Positions 1-14,496 of a DNA stretch of 64,000 nt are shown piece after piece. Where the stretch lies: positions 58,443,561-58,507,560 of the forward strand of contig NC_088775.1 in assembly GCF_954871325.1 (NCBI RefSeq), in the 5' to 3' direction. The notes under the pieces are model-generated. The model ran no database searches and had not been told where the DNA came from. It saw nothing but the letters and a program-made list of their open reading frames with translations. Positions within the stretch are counted from its first letter, which is position 1. Each line of letters starts with the position of its first letter. Both the position numbers and the translations under genes were made by a program. This DNA is from Gordionus sp. m RMFG-2023 (lineage: Eukaryota; Nematomorpha; Gordioida; Chordodea; Parachordodidae).

Positions 1-90
1 ATTTTTTGTCGCTAAAACATTCAGAAGGAAAAGGCTAACATTATTTTAAATATTTTTATATCATTAAACTCAGAATTAAATTTCTTATCC

Positions 91-3000
91 AAAAATGCTT
101 GGGTGTATTATTTTACGCTTCCGGTATGATAAATATATTTTTTGTCGCGAAAACTTTCAGAAGGAAAAGGCTAACATTCTAAACGTAATTTATTTATATA
201 TCATTAAACTCAGAATTAAATTTCTTATCCAAAAATGCTTGGATGTATTATTTTACGCTTCTGGTATGATAAATATATTTAATGTCGCTAAAACATTCAG
301 AAGGAAAAGGCTAACATTATAAACGTAATTTTAAATATTTTTATATCATTAAACTCAGAATTAAATTTCATATCCAAAAATGCTTGGATGTATTATTTTA
401 CGCTTCCGGTATGATAAATATATTTTTTGTCGCGAAAACTTTCAGAAGGAAAAGGCTAACATTCTAAACGTAATTTATTTATATATCATTAAACTCAGAA
501 CTAAATTTCTCATATAAAAATGCTTGGATGTATTATTTTACGCTTCTGGTATGATAAATATATTTTTTGTCGCTTAAACATTCAGAAGGAAAAGGCTAAC
601 ATTTTACACGTAATTTTAAATATTTTTATATCATTATACTCAGAATTAAATTTCTTATCCAAAAATGCTTGGATGTATTATTTTACGCTTCTAGTATGAT
701 AAATATATTTAATGTCGCTAAAACATTCAGAAGGAAAAGGCTAACATTCTAAACGTAATTTTAAGTATTTTTATATCATTAAACTCAGAATTAAATTTCT
801 TATAAAATGCTTGGATGTATTATTTTACGCTTCTGGTATGATAAATATATTTTTTGTCGCTAAAACATTCAGAAGGAAAAGGCTAACATTATTTTAAATA
901 TTTTTATATCATTAAACTCAGAATTAAATTTCTTATCCAAAAATGCTTGGATGTATTATTTTACGCTTCCGGTATGATAAATATATTTTTTGTCGCGAAA
1001 ACTTTCAGAAGGAAAAGGCTAACATTCTAAACGTAATTTATTTATATATCATTAAACTCAGAATTAAATTTCTTATCCAAAAATGCTTGGATGTATTATT
1101 TTACGCTTCTGGTATGATAAATATATTTTTTGTCGCGAAAACTTTCAGAAGGAAAAGGCTAACATTTTAAACGTAATTTTAAATATTTTTATATAATTAA
1201 ACTCAGTATTAAATTTCTTATCCAAAAATGCTTGAATGTATTATTTTACGCTTCTGGTATGATAAATATATTTTTTGTCGCGAAAACTTTCAGAAGGAAA
1301 AGGCTAACATTCTAAACGTAATTTATTTATATATCATTAAACTCAGAATTAAATTTCTTATCCAAAAATGCTTGGATGTATTATTTTACGCTTCTGGTAT
1401 GATAAATATATTTAATGTCGCTAAAACATTCAGAAGGAAAAGGCTAACATTATAAACGTAATTTTAAATATTTTTATATCATTAAACTCAGAATTAAATT
1501 TCATATCCAAAAATGCTTGGATGTATTATTTTACGCTTCCGGTATGATAAATATATTTTTTGTCGCGAAAACTTTCAGAAGGAAAAGGCTAACATTCTAA
1601 ACGTAATTTATTTATATATCATTAAACTCAGAACTAAATTTCTTATATAAAAATGCTTGGATGTATTATTTTACGCTTCTGGTATGATAAATATATTTTT
1701 TGTCGCTTAAACATTCAGAAGGAAAAGGCTAACATTTTACACGTAATTTTAAATATTTTTATATCATTATAATCAGAATTAAATTTCTTATCCAAAAATG
1801 CTTGGATGTATTATTTTACGCTTCTGGTATGATAAATATATTTAATGTCGCTAAAACATTCAGAAGGAAAAGGCTAACATTCTAAACGTAATTTTAAGTA
1901 TTTTTATATCATTAAACTAAGAATTAAATTTCTTATAAAATGCTTGGATGTATTATTTTACGCTTCTGGTATGATAAATATATTTTTTGTCGCTAAAACA
2001 TTCAGAAGGAAAAGGCTAACATTATTTTAAATATTTTTATATCATTAAACTCAGAATTAAATTTCTTATCCAAAAATGCTTGGATGTATTATTTTACGCT
2101 TCCGGTATGATAAATATATTTTTTGTCGCGAAAACTTTCAGAAGGAAAAGGCTAACATTCTAAACGTAATTTATTTATATATCATTAAACTCAGAATTAA
2201 ATTTCTTATCCAAAAATGCTTGGATGTATTATTTTACGCTTCTGGTATGATAAATATATTTTTTGTCGCGAAAACTTTCAGAAGGAAAAGGCTAACATTT
2301 TAAACGTAATTTTAAATATTTTTATATAATTAAACTCAGAATTAAATTTCTTATCCAAAAATGCTTGGATGTATTATTTTACGCTTCTGGTATGATAAAT
2401 ATATTTTTTGTCGCGAAAACTTTCAGAAGGAAAAGGCTAACATTCTAAACGTAATTTATTTATATATCATTAAACTCAGAATTAAATTTCTTATCCAAAA
2501 ATGCTTGGATGTATTATTTTACGCTTCTGGTATGATAAATATATTTAATGTCGCTAAAACATTCAGAAGGAAAAGGCTAACATTATAAACGTAATTTTAA
2601 ATATTTTTATATCATTAAACTCAGAATTAAATTTCATATCCAAAAATGCTTGGATGTATTATTTTACGCTTCCGGTATGATAAATATATTTTTTGTCGCG
2701 AAAACTTTCAGAAGGAAAAGGCTAACATTCTAAACGTAATTTATTTATATATCATTAAACTCAGAACTAAATTTCTTATATAAAAATGCTTGGATGTATT
2801 ATTTTACGCTTCTGGTATGATAAATATATTTTTTGTCGCTTAAACATTCAGAAGGAAAAGGCTAACATTTTACACGTAATATTAAATATTTTTATATCAT
2901 TATACTCAGAATTAAATTTCTTATCCAAAAATGCTTGGATGTATTATTTTACGCTTCTGGTATGATAAATATATTTTTTGTCGCTTAAACATTCAGAAGG

Positions 3001-3349
3001 AAAAGGCTAACATTTTACACGTAATTTTAAATATTTTTATATCATTATAATCAGAATTAAATTTCTTATCCAAAAATGCTTGGATGTATTATTTTACGCT
3101 TCTGGTATGATAAATATATTTAATGTCGCTAAAACATTCAGAAGGAAAAGGCTAACATTCTAAACGTAATTTTAAGTATTTTTATATCATTAAACTCAGA
3201 TATAAATTTCTTATAAAATGCTTGGATGTATTATTTTACGCTTCTGGTATGATAAATATATTTTTTGTCGCTAAAACATTCAGAAGGAAAAGGCTAACAT
3301 TATTTTAAATATTTTTATATCATTAAACTCAGAATTAAATTTCTTATCC
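91..3349 (+). repeat. Higher-order repeat block within the satellite
   Basis: Three successive higher-order units can be phased by a marker monomer that lacks a short stretch after CTAACATT. They run 91-938 (848 bp, six monomers), 939-2071 (1133 bp, eight monomers) and 2072-3349 (1278 bp, the same eight plus one extra monomer near 2927-3071). Monomers at equal positions in different units agree almost base for base, whereas neighbours inside one unit differ, which is the signature of homogenisation by unequal exchange at the multimer level. Confidence 0.85.
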
Positions 3350-6300
3350 AAAAATGCTTGGATGTATTATTTTACGCTTCCGGTATGATAAATATATTTT
3401 TTGTCGCGAAAACTTTCAGAAGGAAAAGGCTAACATTCTAAACGTAATTTATTTATATATCATTAAACTCAGAATTAAATTTCTTATCCAAAAATGCTTG
3501 GATGTATTATTTTACGCTTCTTGTATGATAAATATATTTTTTGTCGCGAAAACTTTCAGAAGGAAAAGGCTAACATTCTAAACGTAATTTATTTATATAT
3601 CATTAAACTCAGAATTAAATTTCTTATCCAAAAATGCTTGGATGTATTATTTTACGCTTCTGGTATGATAAATATATTTTTTGTCGCGAAAACTTTCAGA
3701 AGGAAAAGGCTAACATTTTAAACGTAATTTTAAATATTTTTATATAACTAAACTCAGAATTAAATTTCTTATCCAAAAATGCTTAGATGTATTATTTTAC
3801 GCTTCCCGATATGATAAATATATTTTATTGTCGCGAAAACTTTCAGAAGGAAAAGGCTAACATTTTAAACGTAATTTTAAATATTTTTATATCATTAAAC
3901 TCAGAATTAAATTTTATATCCAAAAATGCTTGGATGTATTATTTTACGCTTCCGGTATGATAAATATATTTTTTTGTCGCGAAAACTTTCAGAAGGAAAA
4001 GGCTAACATTCTAAACGTAATTTTAAGTATTTTTATATCATTAAACTCAGAATTAAATTTCTTATATAAAAATGCTTGGATGTATTATTTTACGCTTCTG
4101 GTATGATAAATATATTTTTTGTCGCTTAAACATTCAGAAGGAAAAGGCTAACATTTTACACGTAATTTTAAATATTTTTATATCATTATACTCAGAATTA
4201 AATTTCTTATCCAAAAATGCTTGGATGTATTATTTTACGCTTCTGGTATGATAAATATATTTAATGTCGCTAAAACATTCAGAAGGAAAAGGCTAACATT
4301 CTAAACGTAATTTTAAGTATTTTTATATCATTAAACTCAGAATTAAATTTCTTATCCAAAAATGCTTGGATGTATTATTTTACGCTTCTGGTATGATAAA
4401 TATATTTAATGTCGCTAAAACATTCAGAAGGAAAAGGCTAACATTATAAACGTAATTTTAAATATTTTTATATCATTAAACTCAGAATTAAATTTCTTAT
4501 CCAAAAATGCTTGGATGTATTATTTTACGCTTCCGGTATGATAAATATATTTTTTGTCGCGAAAACTTTCAGAAGGAAAAGGCTAACATTCTAAACGTAA
4601 TTTAGTTTATATATCATTAAACTCAGAACTAAATTTCTTATATAAAAATGCTTGGATGTATTATTTTACGCTTCTGGTATGATAAATATATTTTTTGTCG
4701 CTTAAACATTCAGAAGGAAAAGGCTAACATTTTACACGTAATTTTAAATATTTTTATATCATTATACTCAGAATTAAATTTCTTATCCAAAAATGCTTGG
4801 ATGTATTATTTTACGCTTCCGGTATGATTAATATATTTTTTGTCGCGAAAACTTTCAGAAATAAAAGGCTAACATTCTAAACGTAATTTTAAATATTTTT
4901 ATATCATTAAACTCAGAATTAAATTTCTTATAAAATGCTTGGATGTATTATTTTACGCTTCTGGTATGATAAATATATTTTTTGTCGCTAAAACATTCAG
5001 AAGGAAAAGGCTAACATTATTTTAAATATTTTTATATCATTAAACTCAGAATTAAATTTCTTATCCAAAAATGCTTGGATGTATTATTTTACGCTTCCGG
5101 TATGATAAATATTTTTTGTCGCGAAAACTTTCAGAAGGAAAAGGCTAACATTTTAAACGTAATTTTAAATATTTTTATATAATTAAACTCAGAATTAAAT
5201 TTCTTATCCAAAAATGCTTGGATGTATTATTTTACGCTTCTGGTATGATAAATATATTTTTTGTCGCGAAAACTTTCAGAAGGAAAAGGCTAACATTCTA
5301 AACGTAATTTATTTATATATCATTAAACTCAGAATTAAATTTCTTATCCAAAAATGCTTGGATGTATTATTTTACGCTTCTGGTATGATAAATATATTTT
5401 TTGTCGCGAAAACTTTCAGTAGGAAAAGGCTAACATTTTAAACGTAATTTTAAATATTTTTATATAACTAAACTCAGAATTAAATTTCTTATCCAAAAAT
5501 GCTTAGATGTATTATTTTACGCTTCCCGATATGATAAATATATTTTATTGTCGCGAAAACTTTCAGAAGGAAAAGTCTAACATTTTAAACGTAATTTTAA
5601 ATATTTTTATATCATTAAACTCAGAATTAAATTTCATATCCAAAAATGCTTGGATGTATTATTTTACGCTTCCGGTATGATAAATATATTTTTTTGTCGC
5701 GAAAACTTTCAGAAGGAAAAGGCTAACATTCTAAACGTAATTTTAAATATTTTTATATCATTAAACTCAGAATTAAATTTCTTATATAAAAATGCTTGGA
5801 TGTATTATTTTACGCTTCTGGTATGATAAATATATTTTTTGTCGCTTAAACATTCAGAAGGAAAAGGCTAACATTTTAAACGTAATTTTAAATATTTTTA
5901 TATCATTAAACTCAGAATTAAATTTCATATCCAAAAATGCTTGGATGTATTATTTTACGCTTCCGGTATGATAAATATATTTTTTTGTCGCGAAAACTTT
6001 CAGAAGGAAAAGGCTAACATTCTAAACGTAATTTTAAGTATTTTTATATCATTAAACTCAGAATTAAATTTCTTATATAAAAATGCTTGGATGTATTATT
6101 TTACGCTTCTGGTATGATAAATATATTTTTTGTCGCTTAAACATTCAGAAGGAAAAGGCTAACATTTTACACGTAATTTTAAATATTTTTATATCATTAT
6201 ACTCAGAATTAAATTTCTTATCCAAAAATGCTTGGATGTATTATTTTACGCTTCTGGTATGATAAATATATTTAATGTCGCTAAAACATTCAGAAGGAAA

Positions 6301-9300
6301 AGGCTAACATTATAAACGTAATTTTAAATATTTTTATATCATTAAACTCAGAATTAAATTTCTTATCCAAAAATGCTTGGATGTATTATTTTACGCTTAC
6401 GGTATGATAAATATATTTTTTGTCGCGAAAACTTTCAGAAGGAAAAGGCTAACATTCTAAACGTAATTTATTTATATATCATTAAACTCAGAACTAAATT
6501 TCTTATATAAAAATGCTTGGATGTATTATTTTACGCTTCTGGTATGATAAATATATTTTTTGTCGCTTAAACATTCAGAAGGAAAAGGCTAACATTTTAC
6601 ACGTAATTTTAAATATTTTTATATCATTATACTCAGAATTAAATTTCTTATCCAAAAATGCTTGGATGTATTATTTTACGCTTCTGGTATGATAAATATA
6701 TTTTTTGTCGCGAAAACTTTCAGAAGGAAAAGGCTAACATTCTAAACGTAATTTATTTATATATCATTAAACTCAGAATTAAATTTCTTATAAAATGCTT
6801 GGATGTATTATTTTACGCTTCTGGTATGATAAATATATTTTTTGTCGCTAAAACATTCAGAAGGAAAAGGCTAACATTATTTTAAATATTTTTATATCAT
6901 TAAACTCAGAATTAAATTTCTTATCCAAAAATGCTTGGATGTATTATTTTACGCTTCTGGTATGATAAATATATTTTTTGTCGCGAAAACTTTCAGAAGG
7001 AAAAGGCTAACATTCTAAACGTAATTTATTTATATATCATTAAACTCAGAATTAAATTTCTTATAAAATGCTTGGATGTATTATTTTACGCTTCTGGTAT
7101 GATAAATATATTTTTTGTCGCTAAAACATTCAGAAGGAAAAGGCTAACATTATTTTAAATATTTTTATATCATTAAACTCAGAATTAAATTTCTTATCCA
7201 AAAATGCTTGGATGTATTATTTTACGCTTACGGTATGATAAATATATTTTTTGTCGCGAAAACTTTCAGAAGGAAAAGGCTAACATTCTAAACGTAATTT
7301 ATTTATATATCATTAAACTCAGAACTAAATTTCTTATATAAAAATGCTTGGATGTATTATTTTACGCTTCTGGTATGATAAATATATTTTTTGTCGCTTA
7401 AACATTCAGAAGGAAAAGGCTAACATTTTACACGTAATTTTAAATATTTTTATATCATTATACTCAGAATTAAATTTCTTATCCAAAAATGCTTGGATGT
7501 ATTATTTTACGCTTCTGGTATGATAAATATATTTTTTGTCGCGAAAACTTTCAGAAGGAAAAGGCTAACATTCTAAACGTAATTTATTTATATATCATTA
7601 AACTCAGAATTAAATTTCTTATAAAATGCTTGGATGTATTATTTTACGCTTCTGGTATGATAAATATATTTTTTGTCGCTAAAACATTCAGAAGGAAAAG
7701 GCTAACATTATTTTAAATATTTTTATATCATTAAACTCAGAATTAAATTTCTTATCCAAAAATGCTTGGATGTATTATTTTACGCTTCTGGTATGATAAA
7801 TATATTTTTTGTCGCGAAAACTTTCAGAAGGAAAAGGCTAACATTCTAAACGTAATTTATTTATATATCATTAAACTCAGAACTAAATTTCTTATATAAA
7901 AATGCTTGGATGTATTATTTTACGCTTCTGGTATGATAAATATATTTTTTGTCGCGAAAACTTTCAGAAGGAAAAGGCTAACATTTTAAACGTAATTTTA
8001 AATATTTTTATATAATTAAACTCAGAATTAAATTTCTTATCCAAAAATGCTTGGATGTATTATTTTACGCTTCTGGTATGATAAATATATTTTTTGAAGC
8101 TAAAACATTCACAAGGAAAAGGCTAGCATTTTAAACGTAATGTTAAATATTTTATAATTAAACTCAGAATTAAATTTCTTATCCAAAAATGCTTGGATGT
8201 ATTATTTTACGCTTCCGGTATTATAAATATATTTTTTTGTCGCGAAAACTTTCAGAAGGAAAAGGCTAACATTTTTAACGTAATTTTAAATATTTTTATA
8301 TCATTAAACTCAGAATTAAATTTCTTATCCAAAAATGCTTGGATGTATTTTTTTACGCTTCCGGTATGATAAATATATTTTATTGTCGCGAAAACTTTCA
8401 GAAGGAAAAGACTAACATTTTAAACGTAATTTTAAATATTTTTATATCATTAAACTCAGAATTAAATTTCTTATCCAAAAATGCTTGGATGTATTATTTT
8501 ACGCTTCCGGTATGATAAATATATTTTTTATCGCGAAAACATTCAGAAGGAAAAGGCTAACATTTTAAACGTAATTTTAAATATTTTTATATCATTAAAC
8601 TCAGAATTAAATTTCTTATCCAAAAATGCTTCGATGTATTATTTTACGCTTCCGGTATGATAAATATATTTTTTGTCGCTAAAACATTCAGAAGGAAAAG
8701 GCTAACATTTTAAACGTAATTTTAAATATTTTTATATCATTAAAATCAGAATTAAATTTCTTATCCAAAAATGCTTGGATGTATTATTTTACGCTTCTGG
8801 TATGATAAATATATTTTTTGTCGCGAAAACTTTCAGAAGGAAAAGGCTAACATTTTAAACGTAATTTTAAATATTTTTATATCATTAAACTCAGAATTAA
8901 ATTTCTTATCCAAAAATGCTTCGATGTATTATTTTACGATTCCGGTATGATAAATATAATTTTTGTCGCGAAAACTTTCAGAAGGAAAAGGCTAACATTC
9001 TAAACGTAATTTATTTATATATCATTAAACTCAGAATTAAATTTCTTATCCAAAAATGCTTGGATGTATTATTTTACGCTTCTGGTATGATAAATATATT
9101 TTTTGAAGCTAAAACATTCACAAGGAAAAGGCTAACATTTTAAACGTAATGTTAAATATTTTATCATTAAACTCAGATTTAAATTTCCTATCCAAATATG
9201 CTTAGATGTATTATTTTACGCTTCCCGATATGATAAATATATTTTTTGTCGCGAAAACTTTCAGAAGGAAAAGGCTAACATTTTAAACGTAATTTTAAAT

Positions 9301-9859
9301 ATTTTTATATAATTAAACTCAGAATTAAATTTCTTATCCAAAAATGCTTGGATGTATTATTTTACGCTTCCGGTATGATAAATATATTTTTTGAAGCTAA
9401 AACATTCACAAGGAAAAGGCTAACATTTTAAACGTAATGTTAAATATTTTATCATTAAACTCAGATTTAAATTTCCTATCCAAATATGCTTAGATGTATT
9501 ATTTTACGCTTCCCGATATGATAAATATATTTTATTGTCGCGAAAACTTTCAGAAGGAAAAGGCTAACATTTTAAACGTAATTTTAAATATTTTTATATC
9601 ATTAAACTCAGAATTAAATTTCTTATCCAAAAATGCTTGGATGTATTATTTTACGCTTCCGGTATGATAAATATATTTTATTGTCGCGAAAACTTTCAGA
9701 AGGAAAAGACTAACATTTTAAACGTAATTTTAAATATTTTTATATCATTAAACTCAGAATTAAATTTCTTATCCAAAAATGCTTGGATGTATTATTTTAC
9801 GCTTCCGGTATGATAAATATATTTTATTGTCGCGAAAACTTTCAGAAGGAAAAGGCTAA

Positions 9860-12800
9860 CATTTTAAACGTAATTTTAAATATTTTTATATCATTAAACT
9901 CAGAATTAAATTTCTTATCCAAAAATGCTTGGATGTATTATTTTACGCTTCCGGTATGATAAATATATTTTTTGTCGCTAAAACATTCAGAAGGAAAAGG
10001 CTAACATTTTAAACGTAATTTTAAATATTTTTATATCATTAAACTCAGAATTAAATTTCTTATCCAAAAATGCTTGGATGTATTATTTTACGCTTCCGGT
10101 ATGATAAATATATTTTTTATCGCGAAAACATTCAGAAGGAAAAGGCTAACATTTAAACGTAATTTTAAATATTTTTATATCATTAAACTCAGAATTAAAT
10201 TTCTTATCCAAAAATGCTTGGATGTATTATTTTACGCTTCCGGTATGATAAATATATTTTTTGTCGCTAAAACATTCATAAGGAAAAGGCTAACATTTAA
10301 ACGTAATTTTAAATATTTTTATATCATTAAACTCAGAATTAAATTTCTTATCCAAAAATGCTTGGATGTATTATTTTACGCTTCCGGTATGATAAATATA
10401 TTTTTTATCGCGAAAACATTCAGAAGGAAAAGGCTAACATTTAAACGTAATTTTAAATATTTTTATATCATTAAACTCAGAATTAAATTTCTTATCCAAA
10501 AATGCTTGGATGTATTATTTTACGCTTCCGGTATGATAAATATATTTTTTATCGCGAAAACATTCAGAAGGAAAAGACTAACAATCTAAACGTAATTTTA
10601 AATATTTTTATATCATTAAACTCAGAATTAAATTTCTTATCCAAAAATGCTTGGATGTATTATTTTACGCTTCCGGTATGATAAATATATTTTATTGTCG
10701 CGAAAACTTTCAGAAGGAAAAGGCTAACATTTTAAACGTAATTTTAAATATTTTTATATCATTAAACTCAGAATTAAATTTCTTATCCAAAAATGCTTGG
10801 ATGTATTATTTTACGCTTCCGGTATGATAAATATATTTTTTATCGCGAAAACATTGATAAATATATTTTTTGTCGCTAAAACATTCAGAAGGAAAAGGCT
10901 AACATTTTAAACGTAATTTTAAATATTTTTATATCATTAAACTCAGAATTAAATTTCTTATCCAAAAATGCTTGGATGTATTATTTTACGCTTCCGGTAT
11001 GATAAATATATTTTTTGTCGCTAAAACATTCAGAAGGAAAAGACTAACATTTTAAACGTAATTTTAAATATTTTTATATCATTAAACTCAGAATTAAATT
11101 TCTTATCCAAAAATGCTTGGATGTATTATTTTACGCTTCCGGTATGATAAATATATTTTTTATCGCGAAAACATTCAGAAGGAAAAGGCTAACATTTAAA
11201 CGTAATTTTAAATATTTTTATATCATTAAACTCAGAATTAAATTTCTTATCCAAAAATGCTTGGATGTATTATTTTACGCTTCTGGTATTATAAATATAT
11301 TTTATTGTCGCGAAAACTTTCAGAAGGAAAAGGCTAACATTTTAAACGTAATTTTAAATATTTTTATATCATTAAACTCAGAATTAAATTTCTTATCCAA
11401 AAATGCTTGGATGTATTATTTTACGCTTCCGGTATGATAAATATATTTTATTGTCGCGAAAACTATCAGAAGGAAAAGGCTAACATTTTAAACGTAATTT
11501 TAAATATTTTTATATCATTAAACTCAGAATTAAATTTCTTATCCAAAAATGCTTGGATGTATTATTTTACGCTTCCGGTATGATAAATATATTTTTTATC
11601 GCGAAAACATTCAGAAGGAAAAGGCTAACATTTTAAACGTAATTTTAAATATTTTTATATCATTAAACTCAGAATTAAATTTCTTATCCAAAAATGCTTG
11701 GATGTATTATTTTACGCTTCCGGTATGATAAATATATTTTTTGTCGCTAAAACATTCAGAAGGAAAAGGCTAACATTTTAAACGTAATTTTAAATATTTT
11801 TATATCATTAAAATCAGAATTAAATTTCTTATCCAAAAATGCTTGGATGTATTATTTTACGCTTCTGGTATGATAAATATATTTTTTGTCGCGAAAACTT
11901 TCAGAAGGAAAAGGCTAACATTTTAAACGTAATTTTAAATATTTTTATATCATTAAACTCAGAATTAAATTTCTTATCCAAAAATGCTTCGATGTATTAT
12001 TTTACGATTCCGGTATGATAAATATATTTTTTGTCGCGAAAACTTTCAGAAGGAAAAGGCTAACATTCTAAACGTAATTTATTTATATATCATTAAACTC
12101 AGAATTAAATTTCTTATCCAAAAATGCTTGGATGTATTATTTTACGCTTCTGGTATGATAAATATATTTTTTGTCGCGAAAACTTTCAGAAGGAAAAGGC
12201 TAACATTTTAAACGTAATTTTAAATATTTTTATATAATTAAACTCAGAATTAAATTTCTTATCCAAAAATGCTTGGATGTATTATTTTACGCTTCCGGTA
12301 TGATAAATATATTTTTTGAAGCTAAAACATTCACAAGGAAAAGGCTAACATTTTAAACGTAATGTTAAATATTTTATCATTAAACTCAGATTTAAATTTC
12401 CTATCCAAATATGCTTAGATGTATTATTTTACGCTTCCCGATATGATAAATATATTTTATTGTCGCGAAAACTTTCAGAAGGAAAAGGCTAACATTTTAA
12501 ACGTAATTTTAAATATTTTTATATCATTAAACTCAGAATTAAATTTCTTATCCAAAAATGCTTGGATGTATTATTTTACGCTTCCGGTATGATAAATATA
12601 TTTTATTGTCGCGAAAACTTTCAGAAGGAAAAGACTAACATTTTAAACGTAATTTTAAATATTTTTATATCATTAAACTCAGAATTAAATTTCTTATCCA
12701 AAAATGCTTGGATGTATTATTTTACGCTTCCGGTATGATAAATATATTTTTTGTCGCTAAAACATTCAGAAGGAAAAGGCTAACATTTTAAACATAATTT

Positions 12801-14059
12801 TAAATATTTTTATATCATTAAACTCAGAATTAAATTTCTTATCCAAAAATGCTTGGATGTATTATTTTACGCTTCCGGTATGATAAATATATTTTTTATC
12901 GCGAAAACATTCAGAAGGAAAAGGCTAACATTTAAACGTAATTTTAAATATTTTTATATCATTAAACTCAGAATTAAATTTCTTATCCAAAAATGCTTGG
13001 ATGTATTATTTTACGCTTCCGGTATGATAAATATATTTTTTGTCGCTAAAACATTCATAAGGAAAAGGCTAACATTTAAACGTAATTTTAAATATTTTTA
13101 TATCATTAAACTCAGAATTAAATTTCTTATCCAAAAATGCTTGGATGTATTATTTTACGCTTCCGGTATGATAAATATATTTTTTATCGCGAAAACATTC
13201 AGAAGGAAAAGGCTAACATTTAAACGTAATTTTAAATATTTTTATATCATTAAACTCAGAATTAAATTTCTTATCCAAAAATGCTTGGATGTATTATTTT
13301 ACGCTTCCGGTATGATAAATATATTTTTTATCGCGAAAACATTCAGAAGGAAAAGACTAACAATCTAAACGTAATTTTAAATATTTTTATATCATTAAAC
13401 TCAGAATTAAATTTCTTATCCAAAAATGCTTGGATGTATTATTTTACGCTTCCGGTATGATAAATATATTTTATTGTCGCGAAAACTTTCAGAAGGAAAA
13501 GGCTAACATTTTAAACGTAATTTTAAATATTTTTATATCATTAAACTCAGAATTAAATTTCTTATCCAAAAATGCTTGGATGTATTATTTTACGCTTCCG
13601 GTATGATAAATATATTTTTTATCGCGAAAACATTGATAAATATATTTTTTGTCGCTAAAACATTCAGAAGGAAAAGGCTAACATTTTAAACGTAATTTTA
13701 AATATTTTTATATCATTAAACTCAGAATTAAATTTCTTATCCAAAAATGCTTGGATGTATTATTTTACGCTTCCGGTATGATAAATATATTTTTTGTCGC
13801 TAAAACATTCAGAAGGAAAAGGCTAACATTTTAAACGTAATTTTAAATATTTTTATATCATTAAACTCAGAATTAAATTTCTTATCCAAAAATGCTTGGA
13901 TGTATTATTTTACGCTTCCGGTATGATAAATATATTTTTTATCGCGAAAACATTCAGAAGGAAAAGGCTAACATTTAAACGTAATTTTAAATATTTTTAT
14001 ATCATTAAACTCAGAATTAAATTTCTTATCCAAAAATGCTTGGATGTATTATTTTACGC
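9860..14059 (+). repeat. Tandem duplication in the satellite, 2779 bp period
   Basis: Blocks 9860-11280 and 12639-14059 are nearly identical at a fixed offset of 2779 bp. The clearest proof is a shared abnormal junction: at 10853 and again at 13632 a monomer breaks off after CGCGAAAACATT and restarts at GATAAATATATTTTTT. Upstream the same order of variants continues, but with the number of monomers changed by one or two. The duplication therefore happened by unequal exchange after the odd junction had formed. Confidence 0.85.
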
Positions 14060-14296
14060 TTCCGGTATGATAAATATATTTTTTGTCGCTAAAACATTCA
14101 GAAGGAAAAGTCTAACATTTTAAACGTAATTTTAAATATTTTTATATCATTAAACTCAGAATTAAATTTCTTATCCAAAAATGCTTGGATGTATTATTTT
14201 ACGCTTCCGGTATGATAAATATATTTTTTATCGCGAAAACATTCAGAAGGAAAAGGCTAACATTTAAACGTAATTTTAAATATTTTTATATCATTA

Positions 14297-14496
14297 NNNN
14301 NNNNNNNNNNNNNNNNNNNNNNNNNNNNNNNNNNNNNNNNNNNNNNNNNNNNNNNNNNNNNNNNNNNNNNNNNNNNNNNNNNNNNNNNNNNNNNNNNNNN
14401 NNNNNNNNNNNNNNNNNNNNNNNNNNNNNNNNNNNNNNNNNNNNNNNNNNNNNNNNNNNNNNNNNNNNNNNNNNNNNNNNNNNNNNNNNNNNNNNN
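14297..14496. other. Assembly gap of 200 N inside the satellite
   Basis: Exactly 200 N interrupt the array mid-monomer, with satellite on both sides in the same orientation. A round number points to a placeholder for a scaffold join, so the true distance, and the total array length, are unknown. Confidence 0.98.
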
